From the NCBI GenBank assembly GCA_016800925.1, contig JABCPU010000067.1:164840-228839 (forward strand): 64,000 nt of DNA. Reading direction: 5' to 3'. Numbering within the stretch: position 1 is the stretch's first letter; each line of letters starts with the position of its first letter. The notes below the pieces were generated by a model. The model had not been told where the DNA came from, searched no databases, and worked only from the letters and a program-made list of their open reading frames with translations. This DNA comes from Suillus spraguei (Eukaryota > Basidiomycota > Agaricomycetes > Boletales > Suillaceae). Positions 22,791-34,448 of the stretch are shown here, in pieces. The translations under genes and the position numbers were made by a program.

Positions 22791-22808
22791 TCGGACGCGT
22801 TCAACAAT

Positions 22809-25800
22809 ATGCCGTCTGCACTCGCAAATCAATTAGCTACATCCACATCTTTAAATGCGTCTCTTCTCGACGGTCACACCAACAAACGGAGACGGACAGA
22901 ATCATACCTTTTCAGTGGTCGAGACGCCGATGTTCATGACCTCGATTCGATCCATGCACTGGCTAGCAATGCCTTCGCGCAATTGTCGTCGCTGTCTCCT
23001 GCTTTTACTGCGCGAACCATAAAATTGGCTTCAGACGGGTCTTCTCTGTCTGTGGACTTTGACCAGACTTTATTTTCCGAGGCTGCAAGGAATGTCGACC
23101 GCACTATGCAATCTCGGGAAGTGATCGCGAACCTTGATCGCACGCTGAATGTGTTTCTATCCCTATTAGGACCGTGGCTTATGGAGGCACCCACAAGCAA
23201 AGTATTAGAGTGGCTGGTCAGGAGATTCCGGTATGTGTTCATCACATTGTGAGCTTCTACAACTGACAATGTGTCTGAAGCATCAATGAATTTAATGTCG
23301 ATGCAGTTCTTGCTCTCTTTTTCCCTTATCACGAATCCCCGCACTTTGTCAAGATGCTCTCGATCCTACATGTATCGTGCGTTTCTTTCGTTTCGCTTCG
23401 TTTGTTTCATTTTTTACATTCGTCTTCAGGCCTTCTTCCATCTTTTCATTTCTGCTACCCTTTAAATCAGCAGCAACGCCTCTTGCACGGAGCTCGGTGG
23501 TCAAAGCTATGGTGGCCAACCAAGCAGTGGCAAGATTTGTTGCATCGCTACTTCCAACTGCTATGAGAGGTAAGAATCTGTGTCCGAACTCGCTCTAATT
23601 AGCCTGAATGTGATGATTTTAGGGTCATGTTCTTATCAAGCCCTCGTGACTTTTAATGCGGCCACAATGCATGACTATATTTCATCTTCGCCGGCTCTAG
23701 ATGAAGGCATTCTTGCGTTTCTGCTGTCAGCTCTCCTTGGCCCTCTTCAGACTAGTCACAGTGATACCAACGCAACTGTAAGTCTCCCAAGTGTGATGCC
23801 TAAGTATTACTGACATCATACATTCCCTCAGATTGGTAGCTACGTACTGCTTTCCACACTCTCACATAAAGTTTCCCTGTCCTCTACTGCCGTGGTAGCA
23901 ATCATTGGAGCAATGGCTACTTCAGCTGCTCCAAAGGGCAAACGAGACACGAAGGACAACATATCTAGTGAACAATTTATCAAAGTCGCAATCGCAGTAT
24001 GCTCACCTCAGGAGGAGCTTGAGGCTTTTCACGCCAGCACAGGGAGTTTATGCCTGAAGATTCCGTAAGTCGACTCGGGGAATGATGACTATCTGATGTT
24101 GAATTTGTGGTCGCAGCACATTTACCGAAGAACTTCGAAGTGCAGTTCAGTTTGTCGGAGCGGAAAAGTTTATCCTGCCGCTCCTTGAGTGTCTCAAGCC
24201 CAGGTGTGTGCAGGCTAACTCACCATTGAGGATAAGGACTAATTATTGTCCAGACTCGAGGAGCCTGCTGTGTCCTCTCTTTACGCTGCAATTCTTAATG
24301 CCACCGGTATCCCTCTGAGATCGCTCGAGCGTTTGGTGACCTCCCTCATACGACTAATTCTCTCTGGCAGTGATGAAGAGTCTGTTGCCACTTCAACAAC
24401 TAATGCTGCACGCCCTCTCTTGTCTCTCGTTCATCAACGCCATGCTGATATTCTTCGTGACGCCGTGGGCGAAATCATTGACGATGGACAGAGCGAGCAT
24501 GAGTGCGATGATAAGCGAATGACAAAGAAAGAGCGGAAGAAGAAGGCAGACGAATTAATGATCTCGTTCTCAGTAGTAAGTTTTCTCAGTGTGTCATTAC
24601 ATAATTAAATCAAGCACCCTTTCAGAGTCACCCTTGGGCCCAAAGTACTGACGTCAACGAGATTGTTGTTGCTTCAACAAGTTCCACCAAGGAAGCACGC
24701 GTTGAAGCTGTTGGGAAGCTTTACAAGATTTTGCAAGGGCGCAAGACCCTCGAGGCATCTGATAGGGTAACGCTATCCACATCGCTGTTCCTGAAAAAAT
24801 TACTAACGTCAGTATTTTCAGGCCTCAATAGAGTCAGCCCTTTTCGCTCGCGTCTACGATACGCACGCTGTAGTTCTTCATGCGTTGTACTCTTCACCTC
24901 AAGTATTCCTCTCAAGGGTGACTACAAGCATCACCCCTCAAAAGCTCCTGGATACTATTGTCTCGCAGATAGTCCCGGACCCACCAGCTCGCGCTGTTCT
25001 TATTGCACATGTTGCTTTCCTCGCTGGTCATTTCAGCAAAACACACCCGGAGTTATCACAAGCCGTACAAGAACGCGTACTATTTCCGTACCTCCTTGCC
25101 AGCAAGCCAAAGTTCAGGACTGCGCGAGGAGTGTGGAAGGCACTGGAGGAGACCGGAGGCACTGCGACTTGGTTGAGAGGTTGTGTGGACATCTGGGAAA
25201 AGGCTGACCTTCTACGTGACAAGAAGGATGAGGAGAACGACGAGGTGGACGTGGACATAGAAAAAATTTACCAGGTGAATCTCGATGTGGCAGCCAAGAT
25301 TGCAGGTGCGTGTTCGTTTTCCTGCGAAGCCATCATTCACTTATTTTTTTCGCAGAGAACATCCTTGCTTCCAATGACAGTTCGAGCGATATTTCCCTCA
25401 TACTCTTCAAGCTACATGATCCCTTGCCGCACGGTCGCGCCCTCGCTTACCTAGTCGTCCGTGTCCTGCTACTCAGCACGTCCTGTGGACAGCAGGTCGA
25501 CATAGCTTTGCAGGCTCTAACTGCCATGAAGTTGAACTCTGTTGACTGTTTCGGTGATCTCGTAGATAGCTCCGCGAACTTACGGGAGGCATGACTTGTT
25601 TTCGTCTATGTCTTCGATTTGCTGAATATGTGACAGATGCTCAATGACCGTACGCTGGGTATGAAAGTCGCGACAAAGCCTGGAGGAAGAATCACCATGA
25701 TGTTTCTTCAGGCGTCCATATTGGCCTTGATCCCGGTTGTTCGGCTAGTTGACGCATGTACACCTGCTTGGATTACAACTTCAGCATTGGTGCGTTTTCA

Positions 25801-28800
25801 GGCCTGACGGTTTATCAGTTGCTCACTTACATACTAGAGTGATTTACTACTTGAAAAGAAGAGCATCGAAGAACGCTATGTCGCTCTCATGCAAAACCTA
25901 TACGCTGTCGCCGTCGCTTCTGGAAGTGCCACTCCATCGCAGTTATCTATTCATCTCATCCAGGCACTCTTCCTAAACTTGAGAGATAATTCTCTCATGT
26001 TTTTACTTGGCGTCCTTCTTGCGCGGTCTCCAGCCCTGGAGCGCGTGCGAACCCGTGCTCTCTTGCATACTTTAGCGTTCTTACGTGGGCACAATTCTGA
26101 CAATGCTGTCGACTTTCAGACCGTATTGCCTTCGTTCATAGCGGTGCTCATGGATGCGCGGACAGACAAGCAAGGATGTGCTTTGGTATTCGAGTGCATT
26201 TCGGTGTTGGCGTCTACCTCAGAAAGGAAACATGTCTACGGGCTGGACACTATATACGGAGTAGAGTCTAGTAGGTTTTCTATACCTGTTGTACTATCTG
26301 ACCTCATGGGCATTTCACCACTTAGCGCATCTTCAATACCTTGACGCAAAGGATCTCGAGGCTTATTTGAAGGCTCTCCTCGAATACCGCACTCTGCTTG
26401 TGCAAGATGGCAATTATATCAAAGTATTCCACCAACAACACTTTGCCGCTGCTAGTGCAAAGTACGTTTGTCTCGCAACTATGTATTCGTTTTATTTATT
26501 TTCTCTCCACTCAGATATAGGCGCCGAGTAATCTGTTACTTGCTGTCACACGCGGTCATTCATCCAGTGCCGGAAGCTCGCATATCCATCATGTCATCTG
26601 TCGAGGACGTATCAGACACTGCAAGATCGCACATGGTGATATCTGCCATGGAAAAATTAGTCAAGGACCCGGATCCTATCTCGAAATTATTTGGTATCGA
26701 CTTCCACCGGTACACCGCTCTCGTAGTATCTACATTCCTCAGCATCCCTGTTGGAGATTTGAATGCAAGCCGGAGAATTCGGTTTGGCACATTTTCTCTT
26801 TGGCGCTGCAAACATACTTCAAACCAAGTAAGAATTTTTCTTTTTTTTGCATGAGCGGCGGCTTGACGACTTGCAGATGCAATCGCTACGGTTAGGAATT
26901 TGTTTTCAGATGCGTTAGAAGAGAGGCTTTTTGCGCATCTCGATATGATACAGCAGGCTCAAATCTGCGACATCCTTTTATCCGCAGGATCGCTGGGCAA
27001 TGAAGTGGTACGATGACATGTCAACTGTAACCAGAATGAGGACTGATCGCGATAATAGTATGTGCACGCGAAGGAGCTTCTGAGCAACCTTCTCCAGGAC
27101 GTTCATTTGATCAATCATCTGCTCGTGGTTTATCAACCTGTTGGAGCTCAGTCGGATACACCTGTCAGTAAACGTGCTAAACTCGATAAGTATGCATCCT
27201 TGTTCAGCCTTTGTGTCCTGTCCTCATATTTCTTCCGATACAGCCCGTCTCACGGAAATGTCGAGGAAAAAGTGTTGATATTCACTTTCCTTGCTGAAGT
27301 TCTCGGAACGAAGGAACTTCCTGGATCGCTTGACCTTCTAACACAGCTCCTTGACACTCTTAGCAAGATTATCCATTACGATTCGCCGACTCCGTCTGAT
27401 ACGAGCTATCTTTGTCAAATGCTAATGGCTGCTGTGGAACAAGCAGCAAGCAAAATCACGGTATTTGATTCCATCGTGCATACAATGGCAGTTCTCTGAC
27501 TGCGATGATAAGGAGCCTCCTGCTAGACCCATACGATTAGACATACTTGTTGAGATCATCAGAGGTTTGATTTACTTTCTGATTTTTTGTGCTGACTGAA
27601 ACATTGCTGTCGCAGTATCGGAAAACCCGCAGACGTTTCATCAGGCACTCCTCCTCATGGCAAGTCTGGCTCGACTCACGCCCGATTCGGTGCTTCATAA
27701 TATCATGCCTATTTTCACATTCATGGGCACCAACGTGTTCCATCGCGATGACTCGTATAGTTTCAAGGTGGTACAAAACGTAAGCATCTTTGTGGCTCGT
27801 GGGTTGTATTTTGTGTTTTATGTTCACCTACAGACTATTGAAAATATCGTTCCTGTGATGGTATCATCGCTCAAGTCTCGACACCCTCCTGGACTCGAAC
27901 TTTACATTGGAGCTAGAGAATTTTTGCGGATCTTCACGGACGCATCCAACCATATCCCACGTCATCGTCGACAAAAGTATGCTCACTAAGGATTTGACAC
28001 TCGTGACTTAGTACTGATACATGAGCTAGCTTTTTCATATCCCTCACGGATGTGCTTGGGCCTCAAGAATTCTTGGCCCCAGTTTGCATGTCCTTGGTGG
28101 ACAGGGTGGCTAACCGGGTGAGCCGGCAACATGAGGATGAGGCTTCAACCTCGTTAGGACTTCCGATATCCCTGCTACGCCATTTCCCCCGAGAGTTGCA
28201 TCTTCATGTAAGTTTTTTTTATGGACATCCTAGATGAGGCTGACGTTTTGCAGGTTCTTAAAGAAGTGTTACGGGAGGCGAAAAGACTTATTCGCAATAT
28301 CGCATTTTCCAACGAGGCGGGTGCTACCTTTTTGGATTACGTTCAGTAAGAGAACCAATTACTTTTATTTCACTTTCGTACTCTTATATCTATTGCAGCG
28401 ATGATGAGCACTCTGCGAGATCGTCCTCTATTATCAAGCGACGTGCTCAGGCGCTGGTTATGTTTGTCGGTTCTGCCATCACACCCACACCTTCCACCGA
28501 TATATCAAGGGGCGACAACGCAACGACAGAACTTGTCTCTCTTTTGGTCGATCTTGCCACAATAGAAGGCGACAGTAATATTTCAGACATCGTCTCGGTT
28601 GTACAGCAGGCCACGTCAAAAGTGATGAATGCCATCGGAGCGGCAGACTTCCTGAACGGAGCTTTAGTCATGCTGCAATCAGACGAGACTAAGGTAGTAT
28701 TACATTTTCCTCGCCAGATCCTTTCTCACCTTGTTTCTAGACCAAAGCTGGTGCTCTTGAAATCCTCGCAGAGAGGATACCCAAAGTTACAGAAGTGGTC

Positions 28801-30643
28801 CGTCTCGAACAACAGAAGACTGCTATATCAATTATCGACTGCATTCGGGACACTGTTTCTCGCCAGTCAGCTGGTGTACTAGTCAATTCGGCACTCAACG
28901 CTTTGGGAGCGATCGGCTCCTCTATTTGTCCTGGCGAGGAGTCAGCATTGGTATCTACTGTTCCATATGTCATCAAAATCATCAAAGCACGGGCATCACT
29001 GCAATCTGCTATAGTTGTGTTGCCATGTTATGTGTATGGGACTTTTCTTCCTTCACATTCCATGTTGCTGAGGAAATTGTAGATCATCTCTTGGACCTCG
29101 GCTTATACCCCACTTCCGAGAGATTGCACAAGAGTGTACGTCAGTTCTCCAAGAAGGATTGAGTGGCAAAATGGGTGAGCAGATTATCTCCATATAAACC
29201 CGCGTTACAACTATTGACTGTTCTGCTCGAATAGCGCAATCTTCCGTGGATGGTGCAATTTCTACCCTACAGGGTTTGGTATCGACGCTTCCTGCTTTCT
29301 ACGGTGCTGCAGAACTCAGCGACATCGTCAAGCTTCATCTGGAATACTCTGTCACCTTGAATGGTCCCATGACAGGTTTGATGAAAGCCGTTGCAAAGAA
29401 GATCCCAAGCAACATGCTACTACCGGTACTTTGTGATCTATGGCCCAATTTGAAAAAATCTCAGAAAAAGGCATGCACTTCGGGATATGAACATATTTGG
29501 AATATTGATGTCCTGTGACAGGAACATGTTGATGGGCTCATCGCATATTTCGTCTTTTTCAAGCGTAGTCTTCGGGTAGCTCGAGGTTCTGACGTTCAGG
29601 AGCATATCCGTTCAATTTTCTCAGTATTCCTCGACGGTTTTGGCGTGAACATGACGTCTACGACTGGCTCCAGAGATGTGTGTTTTTTCATTGTGACTTG
29701 CGGTGAGACTAACTGGTGCCAGGGAGAACCTCATATCATTTCGGCATTCTTGGAACTTGTTGTAAAGCTCAACGAGGCAGCCTTCCGACCCTTGTTCCGT
29801 CGTTTGTATGACTGGGCATTTGCAGCTGAGAGTGGTGAGTCACTCCCTATTGGAATTGTCTTTCTCCCTCTGAGCAACGCACAGCAAATATTGAGCGTAA
29901 GGTCACGTTTTGTCACATGTACTCTGCCTTGTTGGATTATTTCAAGGTGAGCTCGTAATACATCTTTCAAACATGTCATCATTAATCCGGTGCAGGGCTT
30001 GATGAACCCTTACATGTCAATGCTTCTGCAAGCTTTATGCGATATATTGGAGTCATTGGCCGCAGGGTCAATTCAAAATTCGTCTCTATGGTTATCAACA
30101 ATCGAGACCCTCACAAAGAGTTTCGAAAATGACGACGGTGGTGAGAACACGCGACTTACGTCACGTCACACCACTCACTTGTGATGTTTTCAGTGTTCTG
30201 GCGCGACGACAAACTGGCCTTGGTAGCGAAGCCTATGATAGCGCAAGTTTCGAGTTGCATCAGATTGAATATCCCAGATGGGAAACAAGCGCTGACGAAC
30301 TGCTTGATTGCTATGACGAGCGTGGCCGTGGATGATTCCTTACTCAAGTCTATCAACCTTAACCTGCTCATGCACACTCGTGCAGAGGATGCTCGTGAGC
30401 GCATATTCGCTCTGTCCTGCTCGGAAGCTCTCTGGCGTGAACAGGGTGGGAAGCTCATTGGTTCGTACTCAGGTCGTTCATGCCGCCAAGGAAGATAATG
30501 CTAACATCATGATAGGTTTCGTAGCAGAAACTGCTACATTCATTAGTGAATGTGCTGAAGATGAGAACGACAACGTCGTCCGTGAGACGCACAAACTTAA
30601 AAATGCAGTTGAAAGCGTGGCCGGGAGCATCAGTGGATTATGA
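22809..30643 (+). CDS. UTP10: U3 snoRNP / small-subunit processome protein UTP10 (HEATR1)
   Basis: The ATG at 22809 gives MPSALANQLATSTSLNASLL, then DLDSIHALASNAFAQLSSLS, as at the N-terminus of UTP10. About twenty short introns interrupt a long chain of HEAT-like helical repeats, for example VSKRAKLDKYASLF, LARLTPDSVLHNIMPIFTFM (about 27660-27725), EFLAPVCMSLVDRVANR, VVEEHVDGL-type segments, and near the end LNLLMHTRAEDARERIFALS. The C-terminus reads FISECAEDENDNVVRETHKL and stops at 30641-30643. Length, repeat character and this C-terminal block identify UTP10, a subunit of the UtpA (t-UTP) complex that binds nascent pre-rRNA and supports 18S maturation in the nucleolus. It looks intact. 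Its promoter abuts or overlaps repeat copy C. Confidence 0.9.
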
Positions 30644-31164
30644 TCATGCCAGTCATTCTGGACTGAGTTGGTGTAAGCTCGGTAGATGTTAGCTAGACGC
30701 ACCGTAGTCAGTATTTCCAAGTTCCAACAGTGATATCTTTTATCTACATAGTCGTTTGCTTGATCAAATCAAGTCGAAATGATGAAATTTACCTGAGTTC
30801 GATTAATGTTCCTTTGCATAAATACTTCCACGCCAAGAATATTTGCATCGGGTCAACGTGCATGTACAATGTTCATTCAATAATCTGATTCAGATTGATA
30901 TCGTTAATATTATTGATTCATTTGGTCCTCAAGGCTCAAGAGTCGACACACTCATGCGCTAGAGAGTGCGACGCCAAAACCCGAGACTCCTCCCTCTCCT
31001 ACACCAATACCCCCACTTCGTTCTCTATACTCAGCGTCCTCCTCCTCTATGTCTATCACATCCACCCGCACCGCCATCCAACACTTACCCGCCAACAACA
31101 GACACAGCCGTACCAGATCCTCACCACCATGAAGAGCGACACTGCCGCAGACGAACGATGAGTT
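30644..31164. other. Intergenic, no gene seen
   Basis: This is the 3' side of UTP10. A plus-strand frame around 30895-31161 is low-complexity (Thr/Pro/Leu/Tyr) and not convincing. The segment 31060-31130 is C-rich. Confidence 0.35.
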
Positions 31165-31275
31165 GAAGCGTTATGCAAAGGCCATTCTTCGGGACATGAA
31201 ATCTACGATAACCTTGGTTGGCACGCATCCCATACTTCAGTGGCGCTGCAGAAGTCATAGACAAGCTTTTCGATC
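31165..31275 (+). pseudogene. Small relic of the HNH-like family
   Basis: The text GAGTTGAAGCGTTATGCAAA and the following bases match the N-terminal exon of the gene at 19.33 kb (ELKYCVKAVLQ there, ELKRYAKAILR here). It then jumps directly to bases for GAAEVIDK, from the far C-terminal part of the same gene. The middle of the gene is deleted. Confidence 0.5.
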
Positions 31276-31288
31276 AAGTACGCTGTCT

Positions 31289-31357
31289 GAAAATTGTCCT
31301 AGCTATTAAAATCTCCCCAGACTATTGCAGAGATCTTTCTAGCTAGGACAATTTTAA
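31289..31357. repeat. Inverted repeat (hairpin)
   Basis: AAAATTGTCCTAGCTA on the left and TAGCTAGGACAATTTT on the right form a 16-bp perfect inverted repeat with a loop of about 34 nt. It directly follows the HNH relic. It could be a decayed transposon end or a structured terminator. Confidence 0.55.
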
Positions 31358-31419
31358 TTTTGGACTTGACATAGCCTCAGCAAAGTGCCTCCACTCCCTG
31401 GTGACTCGGACGACAAATT

Positions 31420-31702
31420 TCTTGCAGGTGCAGAGTCGATGACGGATCAAGAGCTGCTTGAAGAATTTAATAGGTTTGAAACCGAGGTTCTATAATCACG
31501 CTGCGGGCCTGTGGCCTGTAAAAAGGTGCTAGTGAAGTCCCAGATCTTCGGATGTATCATTGATTGGAACGAGCTGGAGAAAGTTAACAAAGGAATTATA
31601 CCTGCAGGGTTTATTGAAGAGATTGACGTGGTTGGCCGTGGGTCACAAGGTATGGAGGCAGTCTGGAACAACGTCGTCGTCGAAGGCTATGCAATAGCTT
31701 AG
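31420..31702 (+). CDS. Possible short gene remnant, unknown
   Basis: Two adjacent plus-strand frames have coding character: FLAGAESMTDQELLEEFNRF (stop near 31495) and VLVKSQIFGCIIDWNELEKV, ending at 31702. I do not recognise either, and they are in different frames. They may be exons of one small gene or a relic. Confidence 0.2.
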
Positions 31703-32357
31703 ATAATATTTTCGCGATAATACTACTCAAAATAATATCCAGCATCTTTGGACAATCTAGGCCCCAAAGAAAGGGCCGAGGTACGAGTGTCCCTGCCGTG
31801 GCTGGGATAGATTAAGGTTTTGGGAGTGTATGATTCGGGTTAACCTTATCGCGACGAGGATTCCTCTCACCGGGCCTGGACCTCTGGAGGCGATAACAAC
31901 ACCTGCACTTTCTGCGTGCTTGCACAAGACCGAAATTTGGGGTATACCGAAACATTTTTGTTTCATTGTGCAAGGACGTCACCTCAACTTCTAGTGTGGA
32001 AAGAGACTCAGACAAGTGGAGGACAATCTATTTGGATTCGCAAAGCATGGCTGTAGCACACATACGACATACGAATAAGTGCAACTTATAGTACAATACA
32101 AAGATATGTCCATGGTAATATGGAAACTCAGGTTGTTTGCGCGACTTCCTTCCTAATCGATCGTCGTTCACCATCCTAGTCCTTGAATGTTTCTAGTCAC
32201 TCTCAATACTGGTGCCTCTTCGGCGCAACATACGTTTTGCGTCTTTAGCTTCATTCTTCAACTTGTTCCCTCCAGCCTGCACTTTTTACCTGTCTCGAGG
32301 TTATCCCATCCTGTAAGGAAAGCGATGTCAGGGCATTCGTGCTACCGCCTATCGGTA
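31703..32357. other. Intergenic, 3' side of rhodopsin-domain gene
   Basis: Overlapping minus-strand frames at 31757-32015 lack homology and probably are chance. No repeat or RNA gene is seen. Confidence 0.35.
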
Positions 32358-33643
32358 TCACGATATCACGATGACACTCGTGAAGACACCATTGGATGCA
32401 AGTGGCTGGTTCATGTTGGATGTATCCTTTAAATATACGCGGTATAAGAAGGCCATGATCACCAGGAGGTTGCAGTTGATGAGACTGACGGCGGCCTAGT
32501 TTCGGTCGTATTTTGTAAGGCAGTGCGAGGACGAGGAGAATGCCTACCTTAATGTGCGCAAACATGAGCGTATTTGCGTTATAGTTATCGAGGAGGAGGA
32601 GTGCAGAGATAGAAATTGTGAAGACGGGAACCAGAAGTGATGCGCCAAATGCAAATTGAACCAGTATCATGCTGCTACGTGGATGGCCTATGGTTTGCAA
32701 AAGATAAAGCGGCACGACGACGAGGGTAATATCTGCGATGATGTCCGCTGAATTGCCAATGATTTGATAACACAGTACCCCAAGAAAGCATATAGTTACT
32801 GACTGATCAAAAGTGAGACCGCCACCGACTTACCCATATGGCAGGAGTGAAACTCATAGATCCTGATCTTCTGAACGAGTAGTGCGGTCCACATACACGC
32901 AAAGCAAACTACGACGAGAGAGGTAATCCGTTTGTGAATCTTGGACCCCGTGTGGTTGGCGATAGGGATGATCGAGAAAATGATGCTCATGCGCGCAGCC
33001 CTGAACTAGTTAGTTAGAAATGTAACCGAGTGAGCTATGACGCGTACCACAGCACAGTAGTAAAGGCGATTGTGAGGATCCATGCTGAGAGTGATATGAA
33101 CATATGAACGTGTTGTTATCCTTGAAATGCGAAGTCAAGTACTACTCACAACTTAGCACACTGTTGATCCAGATACATGCCAAGCAAACAACTGAGGGGA
33201 TGTGGTTAGTTTACTGTCCAAGGCAACGTACAGGGAAAGTTCTACCGTCTGCGACAAGTGCAAGTGCCGCCCATGCATCTTCCCACCATAAGTGACGCAT
33301 CCAACCTCTGTAAACGAGCCTGAAGACCGTGCACATGATGGCAGTACTGTGCGATACCGACCCCACGACTGCCCAGATGATTATAAACATAACAGTAGCC
33401 AATACTAGCGACTTCCAACTCACCACTCAGCTGAGTGGAGTAGTATAATACCATTATCAGATATCTGGCGTAGACAAGAAGATGGTTCAAGTTCAAGTTG
33501 TAGACGCAAATTGTGAAGACTGACCATATATGTGACGCAGCTTGACATGACACCAAGTTGTCCATGTTCTCATGCCTTCTTATAGAATACCTAACGATGA
33601 CCTCAGGCTGCAGGGCCACGCAGATTATCAGCTCCGACTGCAT
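32358..33643 (-). CDS. Fungal rhodopsin-domain integral membrane protein
   Basis: The ATG at 33641-33643 starts MQSELIICVALQPEVIVR. Downstream exons give hydrophobic helices with the marker LVYRGWMRHLWWEDAWAALA (about 33260-33330), ARMSIIFSIIPIANHTG, RITSLVVVCFACMWTALLVQ, and ILVQFAFGASLLVPVFTISI. The last exon is entered after GTAGGC..ACTAG and reads AAVSLINCNLLVIMAFLYRV, with a stop at 32358-32360 (..TSVIVIS). The WWEDAWA motif and about seven helices match the fungal integral-membrane 'rhodopsin domain' family (large in ascomycetes and basidiomycetes, function mostly unknown). The 5' splicing between 33600 and 33430 is uncertain. Confidence 0.7.
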
Positions 33644-34448
33644 TGCATTGGGTCCAATGTCACGCAGGGCGGGATGCCAAGCAGTGCTTCAACGTGTCAA
33701 CCTTCCTCTTCAAAATAGAGCCCCCCATAATATATATGCAGAGAGCTTTTGATTGCCTTCAATGCTGAAATCAACGCTGTGTTGTTCAGAAGATGACGTC
33801 CTGCAACTGTGAAATTCAGGATGTGAAGGTATTAATGAAGATTGGTTCGAATAGTTGTTGCAATCTGAAAATTGTTCTTGAAGATCTCCTCCGACTCGCG
33901 TTAATAGAGCTAACGGCAGGCAACGAGCAATCCCTCGTGGGGGTGAGACACAGAGTATAAGGTGAAGCTCATCGTGCGACTCGTGGTGCATGGATGATGC
34001 TCCGAGTAGCGGCGGTACCAGACGGTCAGTAGGAACTGTGACAATAACCTTGCTTACCGTACAAGCTGATTTTATCAGTCCCGTTCACGTCCATGGCATG
34101 ATTCCAGTTAATCGAATCTGAGTACTCGAGTACCGTAATTGCATGGTGTCACTGCCAAGATATTGCCACAAGAAATTAGTAAGCACAACTTGAACTCGGG
34201 GTCGGGCATGTTCATGCGCGCAAGTAATTTCCATCATTCTTTTTACTCGATTTTCGTAAACTGCACAGAAACATTGTGGAATAAATTCACCTCCGTAAGA
34301 CAATACTGAGGTCACTTCTGGACAAGTTGATTTGAGGGTCGGACTGTGTTTACACACAACTAAATCGACATCAAGAATGATTGATGAATCAAGTATGTGA
34401 ATTTTGAAGCACGATGAGATGCAAGCCTATACCACACTACACGAGTGG
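33644..34448. other. Intergenic, no feature seen
   Basis: Minus-strand frames at 33710-33991 and 34085-34357 show no recognisable domain and poor coding character. This region holds the promoter of the rhodopsin-domain gene and the 3' end of the Crinkler-like gene. Confidence 0.35.

Noticed and set aside
30895..31166. Two overlapping plus-strand frames rich in Pro/His/Thr
   Set aside because: Low-complexity C-rich DNA gives open frames in two registers; there are no conserved features.
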